Assembly (NCBI GenBank): GCA_032433765.1
Contig: JAVIAB010000139.1
Span: 43,233,946 to 43,297,945 of the forward strand
Direction: 5' to 3'
From: Megaustenia siamemsis
Lineage: Eukaryota; Mollusca; Gastropoda; Stylommatophora; Ariophantidae
Length of the DNA stretch: 64,000 nucleotides
The position numbers and the translations under genes were made by a program. Under the pieces are notes generated by a model, which worked only from the letters and a program-made list of their open reading frames with translations, ran no database searches and was not told the DNA's origin. The stretch's first letter is position 1; each line of letters starts with the position of its first letter. This document shows, piece after piece, positions 21,945 through 31,540 of this stretch.

Positions 21945-22329
21945 GCTGGGGGAGGGTGGTGTCATAATTTAAAACCACTTCCATAAAATATCAGTTTTAA
22001 GAGTGAAGAGAATGCGCCAGATATTTTCACCCATAAACGATGGACAATTTTCAAGATCAGAACTAAAAAGCCACTTGTTTGTGAAAACATACAGCCGTGT
22101 ATAATTTAGGTGCGTCAAAGATATCCCCACTGAAGTGCGTCATAGGAAAGGGAAGGGAGCGCGAGGCCACAAATCGATAACTTGTGCTCTAAACCAGTAG
22201 TACTAGGGTTTGAGTCCTGCCAGGGTTAAACATTTATTTTTATCTTCCATCGAGGGTAAAATAAAAACTCAAACCCAGTACGACTGCACTGGACAAGCGG
22301 TCTTTATTTTCCGGTCGTATAAGTCTGAT

Positions 22330-22562
22330 AAGAAACAATCAACATTTTTCGGGCACATCATGAGAAGAGGAAAGTCGGAATACTTGGTTATAACTAGCAA
22401 AATAAAAGGAAAGAGAGATCGCGGACGACAAAGAGAGAAAATACTGGATAACTTGGTGTGATGGCATGGAAAACAGTCAACAACAGAACTGATACGATGC
22501 ACTGTAGATGGAAGATTGTGGAAGGACATGATCGCCTACGCCAACCTATATGGCACATGATG
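22330..22562 (+). mobile_element. LINE-C, severely 5'-truncated with 11-bp target duplication
   Basis: Only the last 233 bp remain: KKQSTFFGHIMRRGKSEYLV, ITSKIKGKRDRGRQREKILD, then QSTTELIRCTVDGRLWKDMI and the ATGATGA end. ATAAGTCTGAT flanks it perfectly (22319-22329 and 22563-22573), fixing the insertion and the 3' end of this family. Confidence 0.93.
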
Positions 22563-22605
22563 ATAAGTCTGATTCACCGATCTTCCACCTCCCGCAATAT
22601 TTTCT

Positions 22606-22805
22606 AGATATACCCTAGATGTGGTCAGAGCTACGGTCCCCATCGTTCACGGTTCTAGATATACCCTAGATGTGGTCAGAGCTACGGTCCCCATCGTTCA
22701 CGGTTCTAGATATACCCTAGATGTGGTCAGAGCTACGGTCCCCATCGTTCACGGTTCCAGATATACCCTAGATGTGGTCAGAGCTACGGTCCCCATCGTT
22801 CACGG
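22606..22805. repeat. 51-bp tandem repeat, ~4 copies
   Basis: Unit TTCTAGATATACCCTAGATG, then TGGTCAGAGCTACGGTCCCC and ATCGTTCACGG. Copies are nearly identical. In frame (17 codons) it reads VRATVPIVHGSRYTLDV, but no gene context supports translation. Confidence 0.95.
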
Positions 22806-22982
22806 AAACAAATGTTTTGTAACCATTTTGTGAGGACGAGTGAAACCATGAGTTCGCCTCTACTTTTTGGCACTCTCCCTTACCCCCAAAATAAATAATG
22901 ATAATGAGTCCAAGCTGGAAGTCTAACCCCAACCTGAATAATGTGACTAACTTTAATTTGTTGCTCGCACTGCTAGAGGTTA

Positions 22983-23242
22983 GGGAGCCGCTCAGTGGTT
23001 AGTGAACTGGACTACAAAGGACAAGAGGTAGGGTTCGCCCCAAACCGACGGCTACCGGGTTCACCCAGCCTTTAATGGGTACCGGATTTTTTTTCTGGGA
23101 AAGTAAAGCGGCACAGGCGTAATACCGACCTCATTATCCCAAAAATCATGTGCCGAAGGTCTGTACAATTTATGGTCACTAACACCATATTCCCTATACG
23201 CCACTTGGCGTGACGGGGGTACTTTACTATTTTTTTTTTTTT
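22983..23242 (+). mobile_element. SINE-1 with 14-bp target duplication, damaged A box
   Basis: GGGAGCCGCTCAGTGG lacks six bases (CGATAG relative to other copies), removing part of the A box. The B box reads GGTTCGCCCCA. The tail is GTACTTTACTA plus T-run. ACTGCTAGAGGTTA (22969-22982) and ACTGCTAGAAGTTA (23243-23256) flank it, 13 of 14 identical. Confidence 0.93.
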
Positions 23243-23515
23243 ACTGCTAGAAGTTACCTCTTGATGTTCATTACAATTGTCATGCAGCAAAACGTTTCCT
23301 CCGTATTATGATTTATATTTTGACGAACTTTAATTAAGAACAAAAACTATACACAAAGTTGGAAGACACTAAGAACTACACATTTACCAGCAAGGACCAA
23401 CAAAATAATTCAGGAAGTAAAGAACTGATAAACAAACATAAAATCAGAAATCAAAGGAAATATTACATAAATAAAATTTAACGAACAAATCAAATCACTA
23501 CAAAAGTGTACTACA

Positions 23516-23608
23516 TTCATTATCATGTACCATACTGGTTGGCGTAGGCGATCATGTCCTACCTCAAAATTATCTGTCTCCTGTGCATTGTATCAGCTCT
23601 GTTAGAGA
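23516..23608 (-). mobile_element. LINE-C 3' tip
   Basis: TCATTATCATGTACCATACT then GGTTGGCGTAGGCGATCATG is the reverse complement of the LINE-C terminus (DMIAYANRYGT plus GAT repeat). A GTGCATTGTATCAGCTCTGTT piece follows. Only about 90 bp remain. Confidence 0.75.
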
Positions 23609-24274
23609 CTGTTTACACTGTCAGAATATGCATTGCATTTATAAATATGATCACAAAATCTGTGAGTGAATGTTCAAGACGTAATAAAACACTGGAAACG
23701 AATTATCCGTGTTGCGAAATAAATTTTATTGATTATCTCGTAGAAGATATAAATAAACAGAACTATATAAACACAAGTTGTTAGATAATTTACTTGAAAT
23801 ATATCGCAGAGCTTCAAACAAAGTGTCCATGAATAAAACAATGTTACAGATTATGCATTTATGGAATTCCGTTTGCTTCGAAGTTCTAGCCGACAAACTA
23901 ACACTTAAAATAACGTGGCTAAAAATACATCCTACATCAGCTGTGACCAATATATAGCAAGCCGGACCAATGCAGATACCCCGCCCGACATTGTTGATAT
24001 TTGTCATTTACTCAACAATTTTTGTTGAACTTTAATATAAAGTTTCAAACTCATGGACTAAGTTTGTGTTGCTCCTGCCCCATGTAATGGTTGTTGAACT
24101 GCTAACATCTCCGTTACGGATGTGTATTTGTTTTGTTTTGTTTACATTTTGAAGGTAGTGGTTGGTGATATTTTTTGTTATATTCAGGCCGACTTTTGTG
24201 TTCATCAAAGGTTATTTCCCCTCATTTTGGCCACAGACACCTTGCGAATATAATATTCAGATCAATCCTAGAGA

Positions 24275-24276
<2 letters not shown>
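23609..24276. other. No gene recognised
   Basis: A 76-codon frame starting at 23554 crosses from the LINE-C tip into this region. It begins with a hydrophobic stretch, but that part is antisense LINE sequence. No other feature seen. Confidence 0.4.

Positions 24277-24316
<40 letters not shown>
24277..24316. repeat. Poly-T tract, 40 bases
   Basis: Uninterrupted T-run, the longest homopolymer in the window. No SINE or LINE body adjoins it, so its origin is unclear. Confidence 0.97.
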
Positions 24317-24322
<6 letters not shown>

Positions 24323-24530
24323 GTTTACCGATACAATTTGTTTCCTCAGTCGATAGATTATGTTGCGAATAAAGTCGACATAGAAATATATTCTAGCTTT
24401 ATCTATCAAATATTACAGCTTTGGTATAATCCGACATAAGATAACAAAGAGGCCTTTTACAGAATTAGTTTAGTTTCGGTTTCTTTTAGTTGACAGATCA
24501 TCTTCACTGGACAATGGGCAGCTCCATAGT

Positions 24531-25925
24531 GATCAGGGGCTCTCCCCTGTACGTTCCTCAACATTAAATACGCTCACCTTACATTAACGTCCGAGCTCAG
24601 GTGCTCTCCCCTGTACGTTCCTCAACATGAAATACGCTCACCTTACATTAACGTCCGAGCTCAGGTGCTCTCCCCTGTACGTTCCTCAACATGAAATACG
24701 CTCACCTTACATTAACGTCCGAGCTCAGGTGCTCTCCCCTGTACGTTCCTCAACATGAAATACGCTCATCTTACATTAACGTCCGAGCTCAGGTGCTCTC
24801 CCCTGTACGTTCCTCAACATGAAATACGCTCACCTTACATTAACGTCCGAGCTCAGGTGCTCTCCCCTGTACGTTCCTCAACATGAAATACGCTCACCTT
24901 ACATTAACGTCCGAGCTCAGGTGCTCTCCCCTGTACGTTCCTCAACATGAAATACGCTCACCTTACATTAACGTCCGAGCTCAGGTGCTCTCCCCTGTAC
25001 GTTCCTCAACATGAAATACGCTCACCTTACATTAACGCCCATTCTCAGGTACTCTCCCCTGTACGTTCCTCAACATGAAATACGCTCACCTTACATTAAC
25101 GTCCGAGCTCAGGTGCTCTCCCCTGTACGTTCCTCAACATGAAATACGCTCACCTTACATTAACGTCCGAGCTCAGGTGCTCTCCCCTGTACGTTCCTCA
25201 ACATGAAATACGCTCACCTTGCATTAACGTCGGAGCTCAGGTGCTGTCCCCTGTACGTTCCTCAACATGAAATACGCTCACCTTACATTAACGTCCGAGC
25301 TCAGGTGACCTCCCCTGTACGTTCCTCAACATGAAATACGCTCACCTTACATTAACGTCCGAGCTCAAGTGCTCTCCCCTGTACGTTCCTCAACATGAAA
25401 TACGCTCACCTTACATTAACGCCCATTCTCAGGTACTCTCCCCTGTACGTTCCTCAACATGAAATACGCTCACCTTACATTAACGTCCGAGCTCAGGTGC
25501 TCTCCCCTGTACGTTCCTCAACATGAAATACACTCACCTTACATTAACGCCCGAGCTCAGGTGCTCTCCCCTGTACGTTCCTCAACATGAAATACACTCA
25601 CCTTACATTAACGCCCGAGCTCAGGTGCTCTCCCCTGTACGTTCCTCAACATGAAATACGCTCATCTTACATTATCGTCCGAGCTCTCCTCTGTACATTC
25701 CTCACTATGGAATAAGTCCACCACACATCAACGTCCCAGCTCAGATACTCTCCTCTGCACGTTCGCCACTGTGAAATACGCCCACCATACATTAACGTCC
25801 CATATCAGATACTCTCCTCTGCACGTTCGCCACTATGAAATACGCCCATCACACATTAACGTCCCATCTCAGATACTCTTCCCTGCACGTTCGTCACTAT
25901 GAAATACGCCCACCACACATTAACG
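24531..25925. repeat. 64-bp minisatellite, ~21 copies
   Basis: Unit GCTCAGGTGCTCTCCCCTGT, then ACGTTCCTCAACATGAAATA and CGCTCACCTTACATTAACGT CCGA. A rare variant (GCCCATTCTCAGGTACTC) occurs twice, at 25037 and 25421, exactly 384 bp or six units apart, showing block duplication. The last four units (from ~25680) are strongly diverged, as expected at an array edge. Confidence 0.97.
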
Positions 25926-26081
25926 AAAACACTGAAGATTGCTTCAGGTCAGGTGCAAGAACTCTGTAGCATTGGCGAAGATCTTGACCTTAAAACCTCC
26001 TTTGTCGCATCTTACGACAATGTTTGGCAAGTGACTGAAGGCTCTATTATTTTCTTCTATGACTGTGGTCAGGGCCCCGTG

Positions 26082-27470
26082 AGTAGTAGGATAATGTTGT
26101 AACAAGTTAGCATTTGGCCGTAAATTAACAAAGCTATATAGTAAAAATCCCTCCTCTCCCTTTATCTCTCCCGCATCGTTCCACCCTCCCTCATATTTTT
26201 AGCGTCCCTCCTATTGTAACACTTGATTATTCTCGCCATGTATGCCTAGCATCTCGCCTTCTTTCTCCTAGACTTCTCTCTATCTCTCTCTCTCGCTCTC
26301 TCTCTCTCTCTTCTAACCCCTACTAGACTTCTGTCCTACCATTCTACCCTCCTCCCTCTCTCTCTTTATCTCTCCTAGCGATCCGCCCTCATTCGTATTT
26401 TTACCTTACCGCCAGTGTAATACAGTAATAACATTGAATATCAATTACAAAAAGACTTGAAATATCTACTTTTCAAACAACCAATAAGATAAACATATGA
26501 AAAACGAAGGAATAATACACTCAACAAGGCATAAATGCGAGAATAATCAAGTGTTACAATAGGAGGGACGCTAAAAATATGAGGGAGGGCAGACGATGCG
26601 GGAGAGATAAAGGGAGAGGAAGGAGGGTGGACTGATAGGTTAGAAGTCTAAGAGAGGATAGGGGAGAAAGAGAGAATGAGAGAGAAGAAAGGCGAGCTGA
26701 TAGGGATAAATGGAGAGAATGAGTAAGCGTTTCAATGGAGGGAAATCTAGGTGGAAATATGAGAGAGAGAGAGAGAGAGAGAGAAGAGCGAGATAGAGAG
26801 AAATCTAGGGGAGCATAGGAGAGCTAATGGGTTTAAATGGAGAGAATGAGATTTCTTTCGATTTATTATTATTTTGCGATTTTAATAACTTCCATTAAGT
26901 CGAGGCGGTTTTCCATATAAGCCGCTCCCTCCCGGCACGAGGTACATGATGATGTTGCTGCCTATATTTGATAAGGTTCTTTCATTATTTTTAAATAAGT
27001 TGCGCGTTCCTTTTCATTTTAATATTTCTAAGTTTCGCGTTCATTTTCTATTTGCACATTTAATATTCAAATCGCTTTTTTATTAGACTCGTTATTTACC
27101 TCTAATATTTTCTAACGTCTACCTGGCGCGATAGCGTCCCACGGAACCGAGATAATCCCCGATCCGATAGCACCGCGACGATAGCCGCTGTCCGAACCAC
27201 TCGAGATAATCCCCGAGGGGTCACCCGCCCACACGCGATCCGCCCCGAGGTCACCACGCACCCGTGGCGGCCGGGTCACCACGGGTCAACTAGCCGACGT
27301 CACGAGACAAGATGGCGGCCGGGGTCACGGGTCAACAAGATGGCGGCCGGGGTCACCATGGCGGCCGGTCATCCCTGTGCCTCATGTACATTAGGCGCTA
27401 AATGCGCCTACTATATAGCTTTGTTAATTTACGGCCAAATGCTAACTAGTTACAACATTATCCTACTACT
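26082..27470. mobile_element. Non-autonomous TIR DNA transposon, 1389 bp, perfect 6-bp TSD
   Basis: Terminal inverted repeats of 62 bp begin AGTAGTAGGATAATGTTGTA (26082-26143 and 27409-27470) with one mismatch. The element is flanked on both sides by CCCGTG (26076-26081 and 27471-27476). It holds a second inverted repeat of ~86 bp (26151-26236 and 26537-26622) around a 300-bp loop. CT-rich (26280-26380) and GA-rich (26630-26830) tracts and a GC-rich block at 27121-27400 follow. There is no transposase frame. Six-base target duplications are known for Maverick/Polinton elements and for the Dada group (6-7 bp), but no encoded protein supports either, so the superfamily is open. Confidence 0.9.
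27121..27400. promoter_or_regulatory. GC-rich block with YY1-type motifs inside the TIR element
   Basis: Strikingly G+C-rich for this window, with CpGs. AAGATGGCGGC occurs at 27309-27319 and 27337-27347, and ATGGCGGCC a third time at 27358. AAGATGGCGGC is the published core of the animal YY1 site common at promoters. GGGTCA and AGGTCA-type half-sites recur (27238, 27251, 27273, 27321, 27328 and 27350 regions). A regulatory role is inference; no transcript start can be seen. Confidence 0.4.
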
Positions 27471-27476
27471 CCCGTG

Positions 27477-27964
27477 AGAGTTTCCAGAGCTAATAGCGAA
27501 GAAGATAGAGATGAGTAAAGAAGTAAGAGAGTAAGAAAGAAATAGAACAAAGAATACGTATAAATGCATTCCTTTAATTAATGGTAATTTTCAATCTCCA
27601 CCATCTGTACTCTACCCACTTCGACCATGCCGACTAAGGTCATTAATCACCTCTCTATATAACAGGGTCGTTCAACATGGCGACTAAAGATGGTCAAATG
27701 GTGTCTGGCAATTCTCATCTTTTAAAATTGAATAAAAAAACATTACAACTTTACTCCCATTTCCGGAATCTCTGAAACTTGGGAGAAAAGGTAACATGCC
27801 TAATGAAGTCGCTAAATGGTGTTCAGATCAGAGTATTTTCCCAGAGAATTTCCCGAGATTATTCAATATCCTTGTTAGTGGTAGTAAATTGTAAACTAAA
27901 TACAAATCCTTGGAACATTGTAAACTATTACTTTTATTTTACTCATTTATAGTCCATTTTAAAA
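27477..27964. other. No gene recognised
   Basis: Unique DNA right of the TIR element. CATGGCGACTAAAGATGG near 27677 echoes the GC block but is isolated. No long frame. Confidence 0.4.
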
Positions 27965-28335
27965 GTAACTCCACAACCCCTGGTCAGGGCGTTCTGTGAT
28001 AGTTCCACCTTTAATCCTTGCTCATGCCACACCTTGAAACCAAATAGCATTTTTTCTCTTTGTCTGATTCTAACCATCCAACCTTTTATATTTCCTGTTG
28101 TTACTAAGTATCCCAGCCAGCCCCTTCTCTCCAAACGTCCCACAAAAGTGGCCTGCCTTATCCTAATTTATGCTATAATCTTCATCTTGTCACCTGCCTC
28201 TTATTATTTAATTAATTTTATCATCCTTAATATCCACATCTCTGCTGCTTCTATTCAGCGTTGTATCTGTTTGTTTTCTGTCCATGATTCACTACCGTAA
28301 AGTAGCACTGGTTCGATGTAACACAGTAAAACTCA
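27965..28335 (-). mobile_element. LINE-C-like RT C-terminal fragment
   Basis: The minus strand gives WIMDRKQTDTTLN, then MGRLERRGWLGYLVTTGNIK, GWMVRIRQREKMLFGF and KVWHEQGL, collinear with FFGHIMRRGKLEYLVTTGKI and later segments of LINE-C. It is too diverged to belong to the same subfamily. The low-coordinate end lacks a GAT repeat. Confidence 0.7.
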
Positions 28336-28388
28336 ATTTTTGTCTAACTCTCAAGAATAATTATTTCTTGTATAACATGCTTCTCGTT

Positions 28389-28390
<2 letters not shown>

Positions 28391-28442
<52 letters not shown>

Positions 28443-29956
28443 GTGTGCCCTCTCCGCAACGAAGGTTGGCTACCATGGATCGCCATTCTACTCTGTTTCT
28501 TGCTTTGATGGTGCAGGCTGACATAGATTGACTTGTCCATCTTTTGATGTTACTCGTCCATGTTAGTCTTGGTCTGCCTCTGCCTCTTTTATCTTGTATT
28601 TTTCCTTCCAATATTACTTTTAGTAGGCTGTTGTGTCTTTTAACGTGCCCCAAAAATGTAATTTGTCTTGTCTTTATTGTGTTCAGCAGTTCTCTTTTTA
28701 TTTTCAGCTGTTTTAAAACTTCATCGTTTGTTATCTTTTGTTTCCATGCAATTCTACCTCTTCTTCTATAAATCCACATTTCAAAGGCTTCAATTTTCTG
28801 TTCTGTTTTCTTGTCTAATGTCCATGTTTCTGCACCATACAGGAATATTGAGAAGATGTAACATTTTGCCATTCTTAGTTTCAGCCCTGCTGATATTTGT
28901 TTTGTTGTTAGTATATTTTTCATGGCATTAAAATTACTTTTTGCCATACCTATTCTTTTGTTTATTTCAGTTTTGCATTTTCCATCATTGGTTATAGTAT
29001 GTCCCAGGTAGTTGTAACTCTGAACTGTCTCCAGATGTGTTCCCTCAACTGTGACATTTAATTGTAGGTCTTGAGAATTTTCTTTGTTTATGATCATAGT
29101 TTTAGTCTTTTTGATATTCATTTCTAGTCCATATTTTTTGCTTGTTGTGTTTATCACATTAAGCAAGTGTTGTAGGTCTTTAGGATTTTCTGCTAGCAGA
29201 ACAGTATCATTAGCATATCTTAGGTTATTGATTATCTTTCCATTAATGTTTAGGCCTGGTATCTCTGAGATGTTTTTAAAGATTTGCTCAGTGTATAGAT
29301 TGAACAAGCTTGGTGATAGGATGCATCCTTGTCTTACTCCTCTTTTTATGTACACGGGTGTAGAGTTCTCCTTGTTATATCTTATTATTGCTGTTTGCTC
29401 CCAGTACAAATTACATATTAGTCGTATGTCTGCGTCGTCTAGATTTATATCCTTTAGGCAGTTTATAAGTTGGTTATGGTGTATTCTATCTAAAGCTCTG
29501 ATGTAGTCTATAAAGCAGGTATATATTGGTTTGTTTACTTCTGTGTACTTTTCAATCAATGTTCTCATGCTGAACATGGCTTCTTTTGTCCCACTGTTTT
29601 TCTTGAATCCAAATTGTTGCTCATCTAATTCAGTATTGATTTTATTCTGAATCCTTCCCTGTATAACTTTTAGTAAAATTTTTGTTACCTGGCTCATTAG
29701 GCTTATTGTTCTGAAGTCACTGCATTCAACTGCACCATTCTTTTTAGGCAGTGCAATGAAAGTTGATGTTTTTAGGTCGTTTGGTATGTATCCTGTATGG
29801 TATATGTCAATGCATATGTCTGTGATCACTTCGACGCCAAACTCTTCTAGAGCCTGTATCATCTCTATCTGTATATTGTCAGGCCCAGCTGCTTTTCCCT
29901 TTTTCATTGTTTTTATGGCTTTTTCTACTTCGGATTTCAGGATTTTATAGTTGTAA
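28391..29956 (-). mobile_element. LINE-A, 5'-truncated with 11-bp target duplication
   Basis: The element lies between two perfect copies of CTTCTCGTTAT (28380-28390 and 29957-29967). Its 3' end, at the low coordinate, is a (GAT)n run of about 50 bp on the minus strand (28391-28442), directly attached to the coding end. The 5' end is truncated just before RT motif 0. This copy defines the family's 3' tail. Confidence 0.95.
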
Positions 29957-29976
29957 CTTCTCGTTATATTAAACAA
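28438..29976 (-). CDS. LINE-A reverse transcriptase, 512 codons, catalytic Asp changed
   Basis: Longest intact RT frame in the window. Order: SEVEKAIKTMKKGKAAGPDN, ALPKKNGAVECSDFRTISLM, DEQQFGFKKNSGTKEAMFSM, CFIDYIRALDRIHHNQL (motif A Asp kept), GVRQGCILSPSLFNLYTEQI, then LRYANDTVLLAE, YNYLGHTITNDGKCKTEI, FLYGAETWTLDKKTEQKI, TFLGHVKRHNSLLKVILEGK, GRGRPRLTWTSNIKRWTSQS and WRSMVANLRCGEGTR. The catalytic YADD box reads YAND: the first of the two metal-binding aspartates is Asn (AAT; sister copies have GAC). An uninterrupted frame with a dead active site suggests recent loss. The endonuclease is missing. The first residues (MFNITRS) come from target DNA, so the ATG is not the family's own start. 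Confidence 0.88.
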
Positions 29977-30314
29977 TTATTCAGCACCTGTTGTGTTACT
30001 TAAATCAAGTCTAATTACTTCAACTTTACATATAATTACATTTAGTAATTTACGGACGCGAATCTTGGACGCAAACTCCAGATATCTGAAAACAATATTT
30101 CAATTTTTGTTTAGATTAAATTCGACAAAATAATCCTTAAAAGTTTCTGAGTAGACAAATTTACTAACCAAACTACCGGGAGAAAACTGAAAAAAGTGGG
30201 TAAACCAGACTAATGTATTTAATTAATAAATGAAAACAGGTTAGTGTTTTTAACAAAACAAAGAAAATAGTAATTGTTAGCTACATCATCCGTCAATAGC
30301 CTTGACAGAATAGC
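29968..30314. other. No gene recognised
   Basis: AT-rich unique DNA between LINE-A and SINE-1. Nothing identified. Confidence 0.4.
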
Positions 30315-30326
30315 AATAGAGGGTAT

Positions 30327-30586
30327 TAAAAAAAAAAAGTAAAGTACCCCCGTCACGCCAAGTGGCATATAGGAAATATGGTGTTCGTGACCATAAATTT
30401 TACAGACCTTCAGCACATGATTTTTGGCGTGATGTGGTCGGTATTACGCCCGTGCCGCTTTACTTTCCCAGAAAAAATCCGGTACCCATTAAAGGCTGGG
30501 TGAACCGGAAACCGTCGGTTGGGATCGAACCCTACCTCTTGTCCTTTGTAGTCCAGTTCACTAACCACTGACCTATCGCGGCTCCC
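30327..30586 (-). mobile_element. SINE-1, full length with target duplication
   Basis: The reverse complement runs from GGGAGCCGCGATAGGTCAGTGG through B box GGTTCGATCCC to GTACTTTACT plus A/T tail. AATAGAGGGTAT (30315-30326) and AATGGAGGGTAT (30587-30598) flank it, 11 of 12 identical. The A box has a C-to-G change relative to other copies. Confidence 0.93.
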
Positions 30587-30847
30587 AATGGAGGGTATAT
30601 TTTATTGAAATTATAGAAAAGAGGCGTCTATAATGCGACTGAGGAAAGAAATTCAAAGACTTCATCAGACAACACTTACAGGGGCTGGCAATAGAGTTTG
30701 TAGATAAGAAGAAACATTGAGAAAGACAGTCGCTAATAAAGCGACGTACTCTTCTAAACATGATGCATCCCTCACTTTTTTCCTTTACACGGCATCTTCT
30801 CCTCTTAATCATCCGGCTTTAAAAGAGCGTTAAATTGGCATAAATGT

Positions 30848-31076
30848 AAGTGGCGTATAGGGAATATGGTGTTAGTGACCATATATTTTACAGACCTTCG
30901 GCACATGATTTTTGGGGTAATGTGGTCAGTATTACGCCCGTGTCGCTTTAATTTCACAGAAAAAAAATCCGGTACCTATTAAAGGCTGGGTGAACCGGAA
31001 GCCGTCGATTGAGATCGAACCCTACCTCTTGTCCTTTGTAGTCCAGTTCACCAACCACTGAGCTATCGCGGCTCCC
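30848..31076 (-). mobile_element. SINE-1, 3'-truncated
   Basis: The head (GGGAGCCGCGATAGCTCAGTGG) and B box (GGTTCGATCTC) are present, but the last ~40 bp including GTACTTTAC and the T-tail are missing. No target duplication is visible, consistent with a later deletion. Confidence 0.9.
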
Positions 31077-31540
31077 TCTTCTTTACGACAAAGCCGCAAT
31101 ATATGCACTTTTCGGTCCGACTTATTCGTATTCGGCATTCATATTTCCTGATGATGATAAGGATAGCGATTTCATAAGAAACTACAAGTGCGTGTTATCA
31201 AAATTGCGCAACAAGAGATTGATCGGAATATTTATTGTGATAGCAAACAAAGGCATATCAATTTGTGCAATAAACAAAACACATCAATCTAATTCGGAAA
31301 CTTTCTTCTATGCAAGATAACACTGTCAGTTTTTAGCTGATTGAGCGATATGCTCGTTACTTGAGTATTATATAATAGGGATAATTTATAGCAAATGTCT
31401 TTCACAGCTCTAACGACGCTGTTAATAATAGGCTATTACGACTTTGATGTTTCCGATTACTTTCATCAGCCGGCTCTTTAAATCATCAATTCAACAAAAA
31501 ATTTAATAAAATAAGCTCTTCATCGCAAACGATGCCGATA
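31077..31540. other. No gene recognised
   Basis: Unique DNA between SINE-1 and the 35-bp array. No long frame. Confidence 0.4.

Noticed and set aside
22150..22225. tRNA-like element (GGTTTGAGTCC B-box-like word)
   Set aside because: No matching A box or second copy was found, so it is not called a SINE or tRNA.
23554..23784. 76-codon frame starting with a signal-peptide-like segment (MSYLKIICLLCIVSAL)
   Set aside because: The hydrophobic start is antisense LINE-C DNA and the rest is unique sequence with no supporting motif; a chance chimera.
28544..29506. Plus-strand frames of 75-140 codons over LINE-A
   Set aside because: They are antisense shadows of the 512-codon RT frame.
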